Of a stretch of 64,000 bases of DNA, positions 46,344 through 58,300 are shown piece by piece (within the stretch, counting starts at the first letter, position 1; every line of letters begins with the position of its first letter). The position numbers and the translations under genes are program-made. Source of the DNA: Hydractinia symbiolongicarpus (lineage: Eukaryota; Cnidaria; Hydrozoa; Anthoathecata; Hydractiniidae); NCBI RefSeq assembly GCF_029227915.1, contig NC_079879.1, positions 7,252,001 to 7,316,000 on the forward strand, given 5' to 3'. The notes under the pieces are model-generated. The model saw only the letters and a list, made by a program, of their open reading frames with translations, did no database searches and was not told the origin of the DNA.

Positions 46344-49300
46344 ATGGCGTCGCAAAAATCTTCAACAACTTCAAATTCTGGTTTGTTTGACACATCCTTA
46401 GAGGGACAGCTTACATTTGAGCAACTCTCAGGGCCACGTCTGTTTACACCAGCTCCTTTACCTCAAACACAAGGCAATATCCATCAACATGTTCCTGTTA
46501 TGGATGGTAAATATTACTTTTATATGTAGGATATAACAAGTCAACATATGAAAACCAACACAACACAATATGCTCATTTGAGGAACTATAAAAAGTCTTA
46601 TAAAATTAGCTATTTTTTACCCAGAAATTACCCATGTTGTGTTTGATTGCTAGAGAATTAAGTCTGAACTTGGCAAAATCTTTGCCCGTTTGTCCAGGAG
46701 GGGTCCTCAGCCAATCTTTCGCAGAAGGAAATTACATCACGACATATCGGAAAAGTGGGATGCAGGATCACCTATTGAAATGCGAGGTACAGAATGCGGG
46801 AAGCGGGATGAGCGATGCAAAAAATTACTGACTATTTCGTTACCGAACATTGCGTAGACATTAAAATAAATTACGCTGGGATTTTTCTAAAAAGAATACA
46901 ACAGTTAGAAATGCATGACTTAATTTCTTTTTTTTTTTGCTTGATGAACTTAATGTGATACAAAACAATTGACCTTTTATATATCCTTTGGTGAGGTTGG
47001 GATATACCTTCGATCTGAAAAAGTAGTGCTTTCCACCTATACACTCTAAAGACAGATTGAAATGTTGATATTGCAGAAACCAGTCTATGTGTGAGTGTTT
47101 ATTTCATTGAGTAAGAAAAACGAAAATCTTTGTGAATACAAATTGCCCTTTTTTAATAAAAAACAGGAGTAGAAACCAGGTTTTCACAGCTTATAGCATA
47201 GAAGAGTAGACATAACTCTGTCTCATTTCCTTGTATCTAAACCCAACTATCCGCTCTACAAATTACGGTCTACTGACCAAAATGATTAAAAAATTATTTG
47301 ACTGAAAACATGCACGAATCATGGGCAAATACTTTGACAGGTTTGTTTGGGATGTTGTATGATTACAAGCTGTTATTTTTATCATTGCGAATATTATTTT
47401 GCATTGTGAAACTGGATTCAGGATTTTGAACGCATTTCGATTATCCTACTGGACACAATTTTGTAACTGGATTTTGGACTTTGCTTTGGAACTGGACAAG
47501 ATTTTACACATTTTGAATTTTGAATTTCTCTGGTTTTGCGGTACACAGGTAACTACTATTTATTGATGAATTGATCGATCTCTTGAGCATGTGCTTAAAA
47601 AAATGCTCAGGTGATAAAAAACAAACAACCATTTTGACTTGTGGTGCTTGGCGAGTACCAATTGTAGACAGCCCAACGTTCACCTACGTCTAGACATTTT
47701 TTTCTTCAAAGAACCTGGTTTCTATTTCGAATTTGATTTCGCTCAAGTTTTCGACATTCATCATTTGCCGTATTTAACGAAAGAAATATGTTATTGCAAA
47801 ATCAAATTTTCTGTTTAATTAATATTGGTTAGTATGGATTCTTATAGGTGTTATTGGTTGACTTCCCATTAAATAACCAAGTAAACAAAAGGAAATATAG
47901 AAATTAATTTTCGTGAGGATTATATTTGTCCCAGAGTTAGGTTTTTGCGATATTTGTAAAAAAATTCAAATCCTTTTAAAAGAGCAGAAATTAATTTTTT
48001 GGTTATTATTTGTACTAATTGATACTAGCAAAAAGTAATCCCTTTTTGAAGGATATTTTTCTAACCATTCTGCACATTTAGAAATTTCCAAAGCAAAGTT
48101 GCCTTCCCTTATCCCCTTTGTTTTTATAATTCACATTTTTTTGAACTTGTTAAAATTCTGTTATTTTTCGTTATAATCTGTTAAGTCTGTTAAAAATAAA
48201 CGAAAATGTATTTATTCATTTTCGAAATTTTCGTGCATTGAATACATGGCGAGAAAAAATAACATTGGCTCAGCCGTTATTTTATTTCGATGATTTTTTT
48301 CCATCACGCATCCTGCATCTTCAATCCTGCATCTTGCATCCTGCATCCCAATTTTCCGATATGCCATTACATCACAGTTTATTCTTTTCGTAGCTAGACA
48401 TATTAAAAAATAAAATTTCCTTATTTATTATTTATTATATTGCCAACCAAATTATATGTCTATTGCCTGTCACTCATCTGGTTAGCTTGTAGATCAAATC
48501 AGCACACAACACGAAGTTTCAGTAACTCCATGTGAGGAAGACACCAAAAAACGCCCACAAAGACTATATTCTGTGACAAATCTTTTTGTGATAAATAATT
48601 TTGAGAGGTTTTTTAAGTAAATATATACTACCACCTGTGTTAATAACTAGTGACACATATATTAACGATAAGGAAAATTGTAATGTGAAATATATGCAAC
48701 ATTCTTCGCACAAAAAATGTTTCATTGTGACACATGTTGTTTTTATCCCATAAACCTCTTACACAAATCGATAGGAATAATAATGCAGACAGTAAGCTGT
48801 GAACCAGCCCATTCTAAACTTTTCAATGTATAGTTTTATAATGTAGACCTCAATTTGAAACTAGATACCACAGTAGAACAGTTTTTAACCATAATTTGAT
48901 TTTTTAATCTAAAGTTTACATTCACTGATATTTTTCAGATTTTTGCGCTCATGCGCAAGGATCCTATCACATTGAAACTTGTCTATTGAAACGTAATTTC
49001 TATATAAATTTGGAGAATGGATCCGGTTCCCCAGCAATAAAATGAACTAATGACAGGCAGTACAGATATATGTGCTGCCAAATAGTTATAATCTGATTAT
49101 CACACCAAATTCTTGCCCAGGCCGAATAATAATAGTAATAATAATAATAAATATTTAAAGTGACTAGCCAAGAAAATCACAAAAACCTATAGTTAGTGGA
49201 TTGTTTCCACTGGGGGCCACTAGAACAAAAGAAAAACAAACAATGATAACCCTTAGACTGGCTCAGCTAAATCAAATTTATAATCTGTAAAAATTGAAAG

Positions 49301-52300
49301 GAAAAAGAATAAAAAAAGATTAAAAAGTTAAAAAGTGATCTTCATTAGAATTTGCCAAACACATTAGGGATGGAACTCTTTTTACGAAAGCAGACTTCCA
49401 TCACAGGTCACTTGGTCTGGAAGATTATTTCACACTTTTGCAGCTCTAAATAGGAAGGCTTTTTTGCCAAATCCTGTGTTGACCAAGGGAAGTGTGAACC
49501 TGTTTTTTGAAGCTCCTCTTGTTTGATGATTATGACAGTTTTTTGCCAAAACGAATTTTGAGCGCAGGTAATCAGGAGCAATGTCATTCATGGCTTTGAA
49601 AACTAATATGGCATCGTTTTTGATGAGTAAATTATTCCTTGAATAATTCCTCTCTTTTCCAAGAAAGGTACAGGCACATTTTAATCGTTTTTCTAGTTTT
49701 CTCGATCTGCCTTGGGTGGCACAAGCCCATGCCGAGGAGCAGGAGATAAAATATGGCATGACAAGTACATTAATTAAAAGGGGTTTTTGTGTGAAGATGC
49801 AACTGTTCAAATCTTTATAATAATACGGAGAGTGTGTCTGTGTGTTTGTGTGTCTGTGACAGGCAAAGTGGATGAACTTGAACATCAATATCCTATATTG
49901 AAGCCATTACAGTGCACATAAAACTTTGAGGCCAAATATAACTTGGAAATAGGTAGTGAAATCAATGACTTTTCAACGAGTGGGTAACTAGGGACCACCT
50001 AAGACCAATTTGGGTAAGTTTCCCAAACCTGGGTCCCCAAATCCGTTTCAGAATGGGCGGGTTGATGACATCATCAAAAAAACCTTTAAACCCTAATATC
50101 TCTGCAACCGTTTGTCAAAAGTACATGATCCTATACATTTTCTTGACCGGCGTTTCAGGATCTATACGAAAATTTGGTTTTGACGGGTCATTGCTGACGT
50201 CAGCAAAATTTTTAAACCCTTATATTTCATTAACCGCTCATCAAAACCACACGATCGTATACATTTTCTTGATCAGCAGTGTAAGCTTTACACAATGGAG
50301 GAAACATTAAAAACAAGATTCTCAATTTGTTTATTTTGTGTTTGCACTGCTGACGTCAGCAAAAAATGTAAAACAACCTATTTTTCCATCTTCCTTCTGC
50401 CTGAGTGGATTTTTCCACGGGTCTTATCGACTAGTTTTAGAATATTTTATTAGTATTTTTCTATTTATATCATTAATGTGCTCTTCCCATTGAATTTTTT
50501 GATCAAATGTTACCCCAAGAATGGTGTTCTAAAATGACAAGAAAGAGCTCCCAAGAAGCCTAAAATTGCGTAATCACAAAAAATAACAAACAAGGAAATT
50601 CAGTTTAGGGTGATGAATATGGTTTAACTGGTATTCCACGTAGCTTTTCTTCTATACACATTTTTTATACCTAAAGTAGAGCCAAAGAAATACCAAAGGC
50701 TTGTTAGTGCTTTTGACTATTGAGGACTGTTGAAGTAAATGTTTTGAATTACTCTACTGCCGAAGCAAATATTTCTAAAAATTATGTTTAATAACTACTA
50801 TATTTTATACAAATAAAATGCAGTGATTTATTGAATTTCCGCGCCCGAAGGCGTAGGAAATTCTTTAAAACCGTCGTGTTTTCTTTTGGAGCATTTTTTG
50901 AGAAAAAATCGACCCTGGGATTTCACGTTCCTCTGATTTTTTGTTACCTAAATGTCATTTTACGCCAAAATTGGTTCAAAAGTTAAAACTACTTTATTTT
51001 TCACAATGTTTGGCAAAGTTAACAAAAAAAGTATACTGAACATGATGGTGACATCAAAATTTCTATTTTTAGCCACCTTAAATGTCATTTTAGGCCAAAA
51101 TTGGTCCAAAAATTAAAACTACTTTATTTTCCACAAAATTTGGCACAGTTAACAAAAAAAGTATGCTGAACATGATGGTGACATCAAAATTTCTATTTTT
51201 GGCTTCCTTAAATGTCATTTTAGTCCAAAATTAGTCCAAAAATTAAAACTACTTTATTTTCCACAAAATTTGGCATAGTTAACAAAAAAAGTATGCTGAA
51301 CATGATGGTGACATCAAAATTTCGATTTTTGGCTACCTAAATCTCATTTTAGGCAAAAATTGGTCCAAAAATTAAAACTACTTTATTTTCCACAAAATTT
51401 TGCACAGATCACAAAAAAAATATGCTGAACATGATGGTGACATCAAAATTTTGATTTTTTGCCACCTGAAATGTCATTTTAGGCCAAAATTGGTCCAAAA
51501 ATTTAAACTACCTTATTTTCGACAAAATTTGGCACAGTTAATAAAAAAAGTATGCTGAACATGATGGTGGCATCAAAATTTTGATTTTTTGCCACCTGAA
51601 ATGTCATTTTAGGCCAAAATTGGTCCAAAAATTTAAACTACTTTATTTTCGACAAAATTTGGCACAGTTAATAAAAAAAGTATGCTGAACATGATGGTTG
51701 CATCAAAATTTTGATTTTTTGCCACCTGAAATGTCATTTTAGGCCAAAATTGGTCCAAAAATTTAAACTACTTTATTTTCGACAAAATTTGGCACAGTTA
51801 ATAAAAAAAGTATGCTGAACATGATGGTGGCATCAAATTTTGTTTTTTTGTCAACTAAATGCCGTTTAAGACCATAAACGTTTCAATCGGAAGACTTTCA
51901 ACCATGAATGATAGGCTATAATTTTTGTTCGCAGTTTCTTTTAAAGTGTGAGTTTATTATGACACGTTTCGTTTTGTTTGCGTTTGTTGTAAGATGTAAT
52001 GTCACTTGTGTGTTTTATCTTCAGAGCTTCAAGCACCAAACCTCTTCGAATGTTTGGCACGATAACAACGAATTAGCAGGTTGTCATCAAATATTTTGGT
52101 AGCGAGCGGAAATTCTTAGAGCCCCCAGGGCTTCTTGTTTTTAGTCTAAAACATTCTTTATTACAACTTTTTTTATTTTACAGCAAACTCATCTACTGGA
52201 ATGCAACCATATATTCCCTTGCACACCACACCTACTGTTGGAAATGGTATTAACAACCAGCATAACCCAAGATTTCCTGCTTCTTCTTTTCCAACCACAT

Positions 52301-55300
52301 CCTTGCTTCAATCTACACCATATAAAGCAAGTAATTTGCAACAAGCTTCAACTAATCAAACACCACCATTTCCATATGGAATGGTTTCTCCAGTAAATCC
52401 GAATCTTTCTCTTGTAAATCAGGCTCCGCCAGTTAATATCTTGCCAGTCACTTCAGTGTTTACACCAACTGCTTCCAACCCTTTTCCATCAGAAACCTAC
52501 CAACGACAGCCACAAAGACCTCCAATGCAAAGACCCATGCAGGTTGTCCCTCCGCAACCACAACAAGCATTTCCAAATCAACAAAATCAATTACCTCAAC
52601 CTCAAAAGCCTGCGGAACCCTTGACTCAAAATATTAATCTAGAAACATCGCCACCCTCGCCTGATTACAATATTTCTCCGTTTCCTGGTGCTACTTCCTC
52701 CACACAAACTGATGTTGGTGCAACGCCTTTGGTTTCAACACTCCCAGTCACTGCACATTGGTTTTATTACAAAAACTCAACACACTGGGTTCCATTCTCT
52801 TATGTCGATTCTAATAATTTGGAAAGGCTCTTCCATTCATCACAACCACTGAAATCAGTTAGTACAAACGGTGGCAGATATGATGTCGATTTAAATTCCT
52901 TACGGCAGACTGCAATATATTGGAATGAAGCTCCCTGTCAGGTTCGACGTTGTACATGGTTTTATAAGGGTGATGCTGAAAATAAACTGATACCATATGA
53001 AAGTGATGTCGCAGAAAAGTTGGAGGTAACAATTTGTTTATAACATAGTCTGTTTGAAATAGGTGTTTATTAGCAGTCTTAATTTCGCATTATAAGTTTG
53101 TTCAAAAAGTGTTTTGAAGTTATTTGTTATGCAAAAAAGTCATCTAAATAAAATAGCCCACCATGAGTTCCAGATTTTGATGTTTTTAGTGTGGTCTTAT
53201 TGTTTAGAATGAGTACATAGCAATGATGAAAAAGGGAATATTCAACATCAGAATTGACATAGTTCCAGGGAAATTTGTTATCTTTCATAATCCAAATGTG
53301 CTAGTTCAATATGTTTCCAATGTTGAGCATGATTGGACAGGCGAAGATTCTAAAGTCCGGCCTAAAGTTGTTAAACGTGGTATTACAGAAATTCAAGAGC
53401 AGATTGAAAGAGGTATTACTGTTTTTTTAAGCAGGAGGAGTTAGTGTGTAGGGGTAGATATGCTCCAGTCAATCACACATTTCCTTAAACAATATTCGAT
53501 CAATTTTAAGTTGTTTGAGACCATTGTATTAAAACCAGTCTTCTTTTTAAAAGAATTAAAGCAAAAATAATTTTTGCCCTGTGAAAGGAAAAGTTCTGAA
53601 CGATTTTAAAAAATCAATATATTTCTCTGAAAATCAAGGTTAAATTAAGAAAAAATGAATTTTTTTAAAATAAAATAAAATACTTATCACGTTTACATAT
53701 GTACAATGAAGATATGTTTTTCTTTTTACTTACAGGCGAATCTGCTGAGATAGACCATTTAGTTTTTGTGGTCCATGGTATTGGACCTGTTGCAGATCTA
53801 AAAATGAGAACAATTGTTGAATGTGGTATGCTTGCTTGTATTTTTTGGCTTTACATTTAGTGACTTTACATGTCTTTTTAATCATGTGTACTCTCTTTTC
53901 TATGTACGGGTATTAGTTAAAGAGTAAATTAGTTATGAAAAAGTTGGAAATTGTACAGGCTGACCACTTCTCCTTAAATTCCTTAAATAACCTTAAAAAA
54001 AGAAAATCTCCTTAAAAGTACTTAAATATACTTAAAAAATTGAAATATTAGATATTCTCCTTAATTTCTCCTGATTTCTTATTTTTCTGATCGTAACTTT
54101 TTTGGAAACGTGTTCATGGATTGTTCATCACCAGTAAAATAAGACATATTTCTCTGTCACCTGAAATCCTATATTTCCTATCTTTCAGGGGATAATTCAT
54201 ATGTATATATTTGTATAATATGTAGAATTTTCTTATCATATAACATAGTATGTAACGTTAAAGATAGAGAACTAAAATTGATTATCTCCTTAATTATCCT
54301 TATTTTTTTACTTTTTTTATTCTCGTTCGCAGCAAAATATTCTTAAAAAATGTCAATTTTTCTCCTTAATTCTCCTTAATAACCTTACTTTTGTTTTAAT
54401 TTTATTAGTGGTCACCCTGTTGTAGATTGCGTAAAAGGTGAGCATCCTAATGCAATCAAATAGATTTGAAGGTTAATTTTTTTTTGGTCATTAAATTCGA
54501 AACAAAAAAAAAAAAAAAAAAGTCCTAAATGTTTTTATAACAATTAATAGACGCCTTTTGTTTTCTTAATCTTTGTAATTTTTTATCACTATTAGTTCGG
54601 CACATAGCGTATCTTCTCGACAAACCGTCATTACTTTTACTATTTGCAAGCTTTGTTTCTTACTGTCACATGTCTATTCCTGTCAGCAAGAATGATACAT
54701 ACACCTTCTCCACGTTAAATTTTTCAGTTGATGATCTACGAAGAAACAGTTTGAATTTAACTTCAACGCATGGTTTCCAAGTAAAAGATCAAGCTGCGTG
54801 TCGTGTTGAATATCTTCCGATTCAATGGTACTCTTGTTTGAGAGATGACAGATATGGTATTGACAAGTACGTGGCATAAAGAGTGGTTAATTTTTATAGC
54901 TGTTTTAACAAGAAACCCTGGGAGAACACTATTTTTAATAATATTTCTGGAACAAATTTCCCTTTTATGTTGCAGCAATTTAGAGTTTATCAGGGTTCGA
55001 ATTAGCAGTTCGCAATTCGCAATTTGCGAATCGAAATGCCATTTTTGCGAATCACTTTGCGAAGAAAATGATAAAATTGCGAATCGAATATTTTTAAGTT
55101 GCGATAAAAATCCTTTTTTAGATCGCATTTTAAAAGTTTAAGAACGAAAAACTGGGGATAGAATTGCTTTTTTGATCTCATTTTAAAAGTTTATGAACGA
55201 AGAACGGGGTTAGAAATGCTTTTTTAGATCGCGTTTTAAAAACTTAAGAACGAAGAACGGCCATAGAAATGCTTTTTTAGATCGCGTTTTAAAAACTTAA

Positions 55301-58300
55301 GAACGAAGAACGGCCATAGAAATGCTTTTTTAGATCGCGTTTTAAAAACTTAAGAACGAAGAACGGCCATAGAAATGCTTTTTTAGATCGCGTTTTAAAA
55401 ACTTAAGAACGAAGAACGGCCATAGAAATGCTTTTTTAGATCGCGTTTTAAAAACTTAAGAACGAAGAACGGCGATAGAAATGCTTTTTTAGATCGCGTT
55501 TTAAAAACTTAAGAACGAAGAACGGCCATAGAAATGCTTTTTTAGATCGCGTTTTAAAAACTTAGAACGAAGAACGGCGATAGAAATGCTTTTTTAGATC
55601 GCGTTTTAAAAACTTAAGAACGAAGAACGGTGGTGGTTTACTTCGTTACTGTATGGTGGTTTACTTCGTTACAGAGTGCCAAAATTTTTGCGAACCGACT
55701 TTACTTTTCTAATTCGAACCCTGTTTATATATATATTTATTTTCTTGTTTAAACGTCATCATTTTGGAGCTTTTGTCACCGTCTATTCACGTTCACTATA
55801 TAATTTTCTGTTTAATTGATTCTTTATTATTATTATTATTATTTTTTTAGACAGCTGAAGGCATTGTCTCTTCCAAGTATAAACAAGCTTCGAAACTTCA
55901 CCAACGAAACTTTGACAGATATTTTGTTCTTTTCCAGTCCAATATACTGCCAGGTTAGTTTTCACGAGTAAAAAAATTATGATTAGTAAATTTCGGTAAT
56001 AATCAATAACTATTCGAGCTGATATGCTTCCCCAATTGGCACAGGCGTACAGAGTGAGATACTCCGGGGAGTCCTTGGATTTTGTTTTTACATTGTTCTA
56101 TTTCTCCTAAATCTCTAATGATCATCTTTTTCTGAGATTCTCTGTTGTTCTCACATTTTAGCAAGTACCACCTAAGAATATCATCTACTTGAATCGAACG
56201 TGTACCGTTTGTAGCCTCGTTTCTATTACCTTTAGAAAATTTGCGACACAGTAGTTGGTGAAATGAACCGCCTCTTTAAAATGTTTCGCTCTCGAAATCC
56301 ATCTTACGCAGGAGCAGTTTCTGTTGTTGGGCATAGTCTGGGTGCGTGACTTCATCCTCATTTTTTCTATTTAAATCTTATTTTTCTTATACATATTTTT
56401 AATTGTGTACTCTATTTTATTTCAGGTTCGTGTATTCTCTTTGATATACTTGCTAATCAGGTATGAAACTTCCTAAGTATTATATCTGTTAGAACTTTCT
56501 ATACCCTTTCAAATTCACGTCAACAGTGGGCTATTTGGAGATAAAGCTTCAACTTAGTTTCATAGTGTCGCGCCTGCAATTAGTTGTCGACGTGATAAAA
56601 ATTAAATTAAAAAGGCCGCACCCTATATTATTCAAAGCGTGACGTTATGCAATAAAGTAAGAAGGATGTGACTGTTAGATTATGCTACACAAAAATTTTT
56701 AAAACATTTTTTCGAGATTATCATAAATTGTAGATTTACTTCTCTTGTAATTAGAATTTTTGAAGTGTGCTGGTCAAACGTGCAATATCTTTCTTCTGGT
56801 ATTAAAGTCAAAAAAGAACTTTGTTTGCAATATTTCTAGATCGATCAAACAACAGAGAATAGTGAAGCAGAAACATACGAAGATTTTGGTGAAGTTGTTG
56901 AAAGCATTCCGTCGAATACAATGTATTTATTTCCCCGTTTTATTTTTCCTAGACTGGAACCTATTTGGTTGCCATTATTATATTGTGACTTTATTTCAGA
57001 ATTTGTTTAAATTTCCAAACGCTTTTGCTTATGTAAGAATAGATTTTTAAGAATAACAGGCTGGGATGTTATTGTTAGGCATAGCATCGGGTCGATAGCG
57101 CAATCGGTAGAACAGTCGCCCGGCAAGCGAGAGGTCGTGGGTTTATATCCCACTCGATCCATCATTTTTGCATGACTTGGGAAGATAAATGTGTAGGATT
57201 ACTTATACCAATATATCTCACATATGCGCCGTTGTTTCTATAACAATTGGTATAATGTTTAGAACAAGTGAAGTAAGAATAATGATCAACCTGGCTAGAA
57301 TTTTGATATTCTTAAAAAAAATCTGATTTGTGAAACACACTTTGAAAAATCCTTCACTCCTTTGTTTTGTTTTTTCATATGAAGTCAACCGTCATCTTCA
57401 CCACCGTCGTTAAACGATACGTCGACGAGTTTCGATAAAAAGGAATTGCCGTCTATTACACAGTTATTGACGAAGCTTAACCTGACCAACTTAGAAAGTA
57501 TGTTTACCGAAGAACAGATTGACACTGAAACCTTGGTAAGTGTCACCATTGTCTCATTCCTTGCAGTGACACAGTTTGACTTGAAACTGTCATTTTTGGA
57601 TTGGTTTCTATTTATAGATGATGTGTTCAGATGCGGATTTAAGGGACTTGGGAATTCCGTTTGGACCAAGGAAAAAAATAATTGCTCACATCAAAGACTT
57701 TTCTTCATCTACGGTACTATGCTATCTCATTGAAATCTGCTTGCGAGTAGGTTTTTGTATTTTTTAAATAACATGTCTTTCCCATTTTAGGTTACGATGT
57801 CTGCACACTCGACGACACCAGTTCAAAGTAACAGTTTTGCTTCGTGTAACGAAAGCCTTACACGTGGCACACAAACACGTGTGTCGAAAAATGCACCTTC
57901 ATTGAGCGTCGATAGCGTTCAATGTACGTATAAGAAAGGTTCAGCTGGTATCGGTCAGCCGTTAGTCATCTATCCGAAACTTGAATTTCAAACAGACGGT
58001 CTCTTCTGTTTAGGATCTCCTCTTGGTTTATTTCTGACGTGCAGGTATTGTATTAATTTAGGTATTTACACTTCAGAGTTACAAGATGCTGCGCCTCAGA
58101 GAGGTGGAAAGTTTCAAGGGCGGTTACTACCATATTTTGTTTGCAAATATTAATCTGTTGACTAATTACTTTAGGGGTGTCTCATCCATTGGTGCTAGTT
58201 ACAAGTTACCTAAATGTCCGAAATTTCTTAACATATTTCATCCGGTATGACAATTTTTTCCTTCTCTGTATAATAATAGGCGTTTTTTGATCAAAATGAA

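Larger units (their letters stand above)
46507..52183 (+). other. 5.7-kb first intron of the SEC23IP-like gene
   Basis: GT-AG, phase 1. It is stuffed with repeats: a Mutator-like element (46741-48365), a LINE 3' remnant (49115-49790), a CGACTAGT-family repeat (49810-50440) and a 130-bp tandem array (50951-51860). The 46634-46831 ORF spans the edge of the Mutator-like element and is not an exon. Confidence 0.75.

Noticed and set aside
46634-46831. 65-codon ORF in SEC23IP intron 1
   Set aside because: It crosses the boundary of the Mutator-like element and has no family resemblance; exon 1 joins exon 2 perfectly in phase without it.
49430-49888. 152-codon minus-strand ORF as a host gene
   Set aside because: Its sequence matches the C-terminal part of LINE ORF2 proteins, and it lacks the catalytic reverse transcriptase region.
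54845-55141. 98-codon ORF after SEC23IP exon 5
   Set aside because: It is mostly intron and the start of the 53-bp array; exon 5 ends at the GTACGT donor at 54867.
50951-55635. Tandem arrays as CRISPR-like repeats
   Set aside because: The units are contiguous without unique spacers and lie in introns of a eukaryotic gene.
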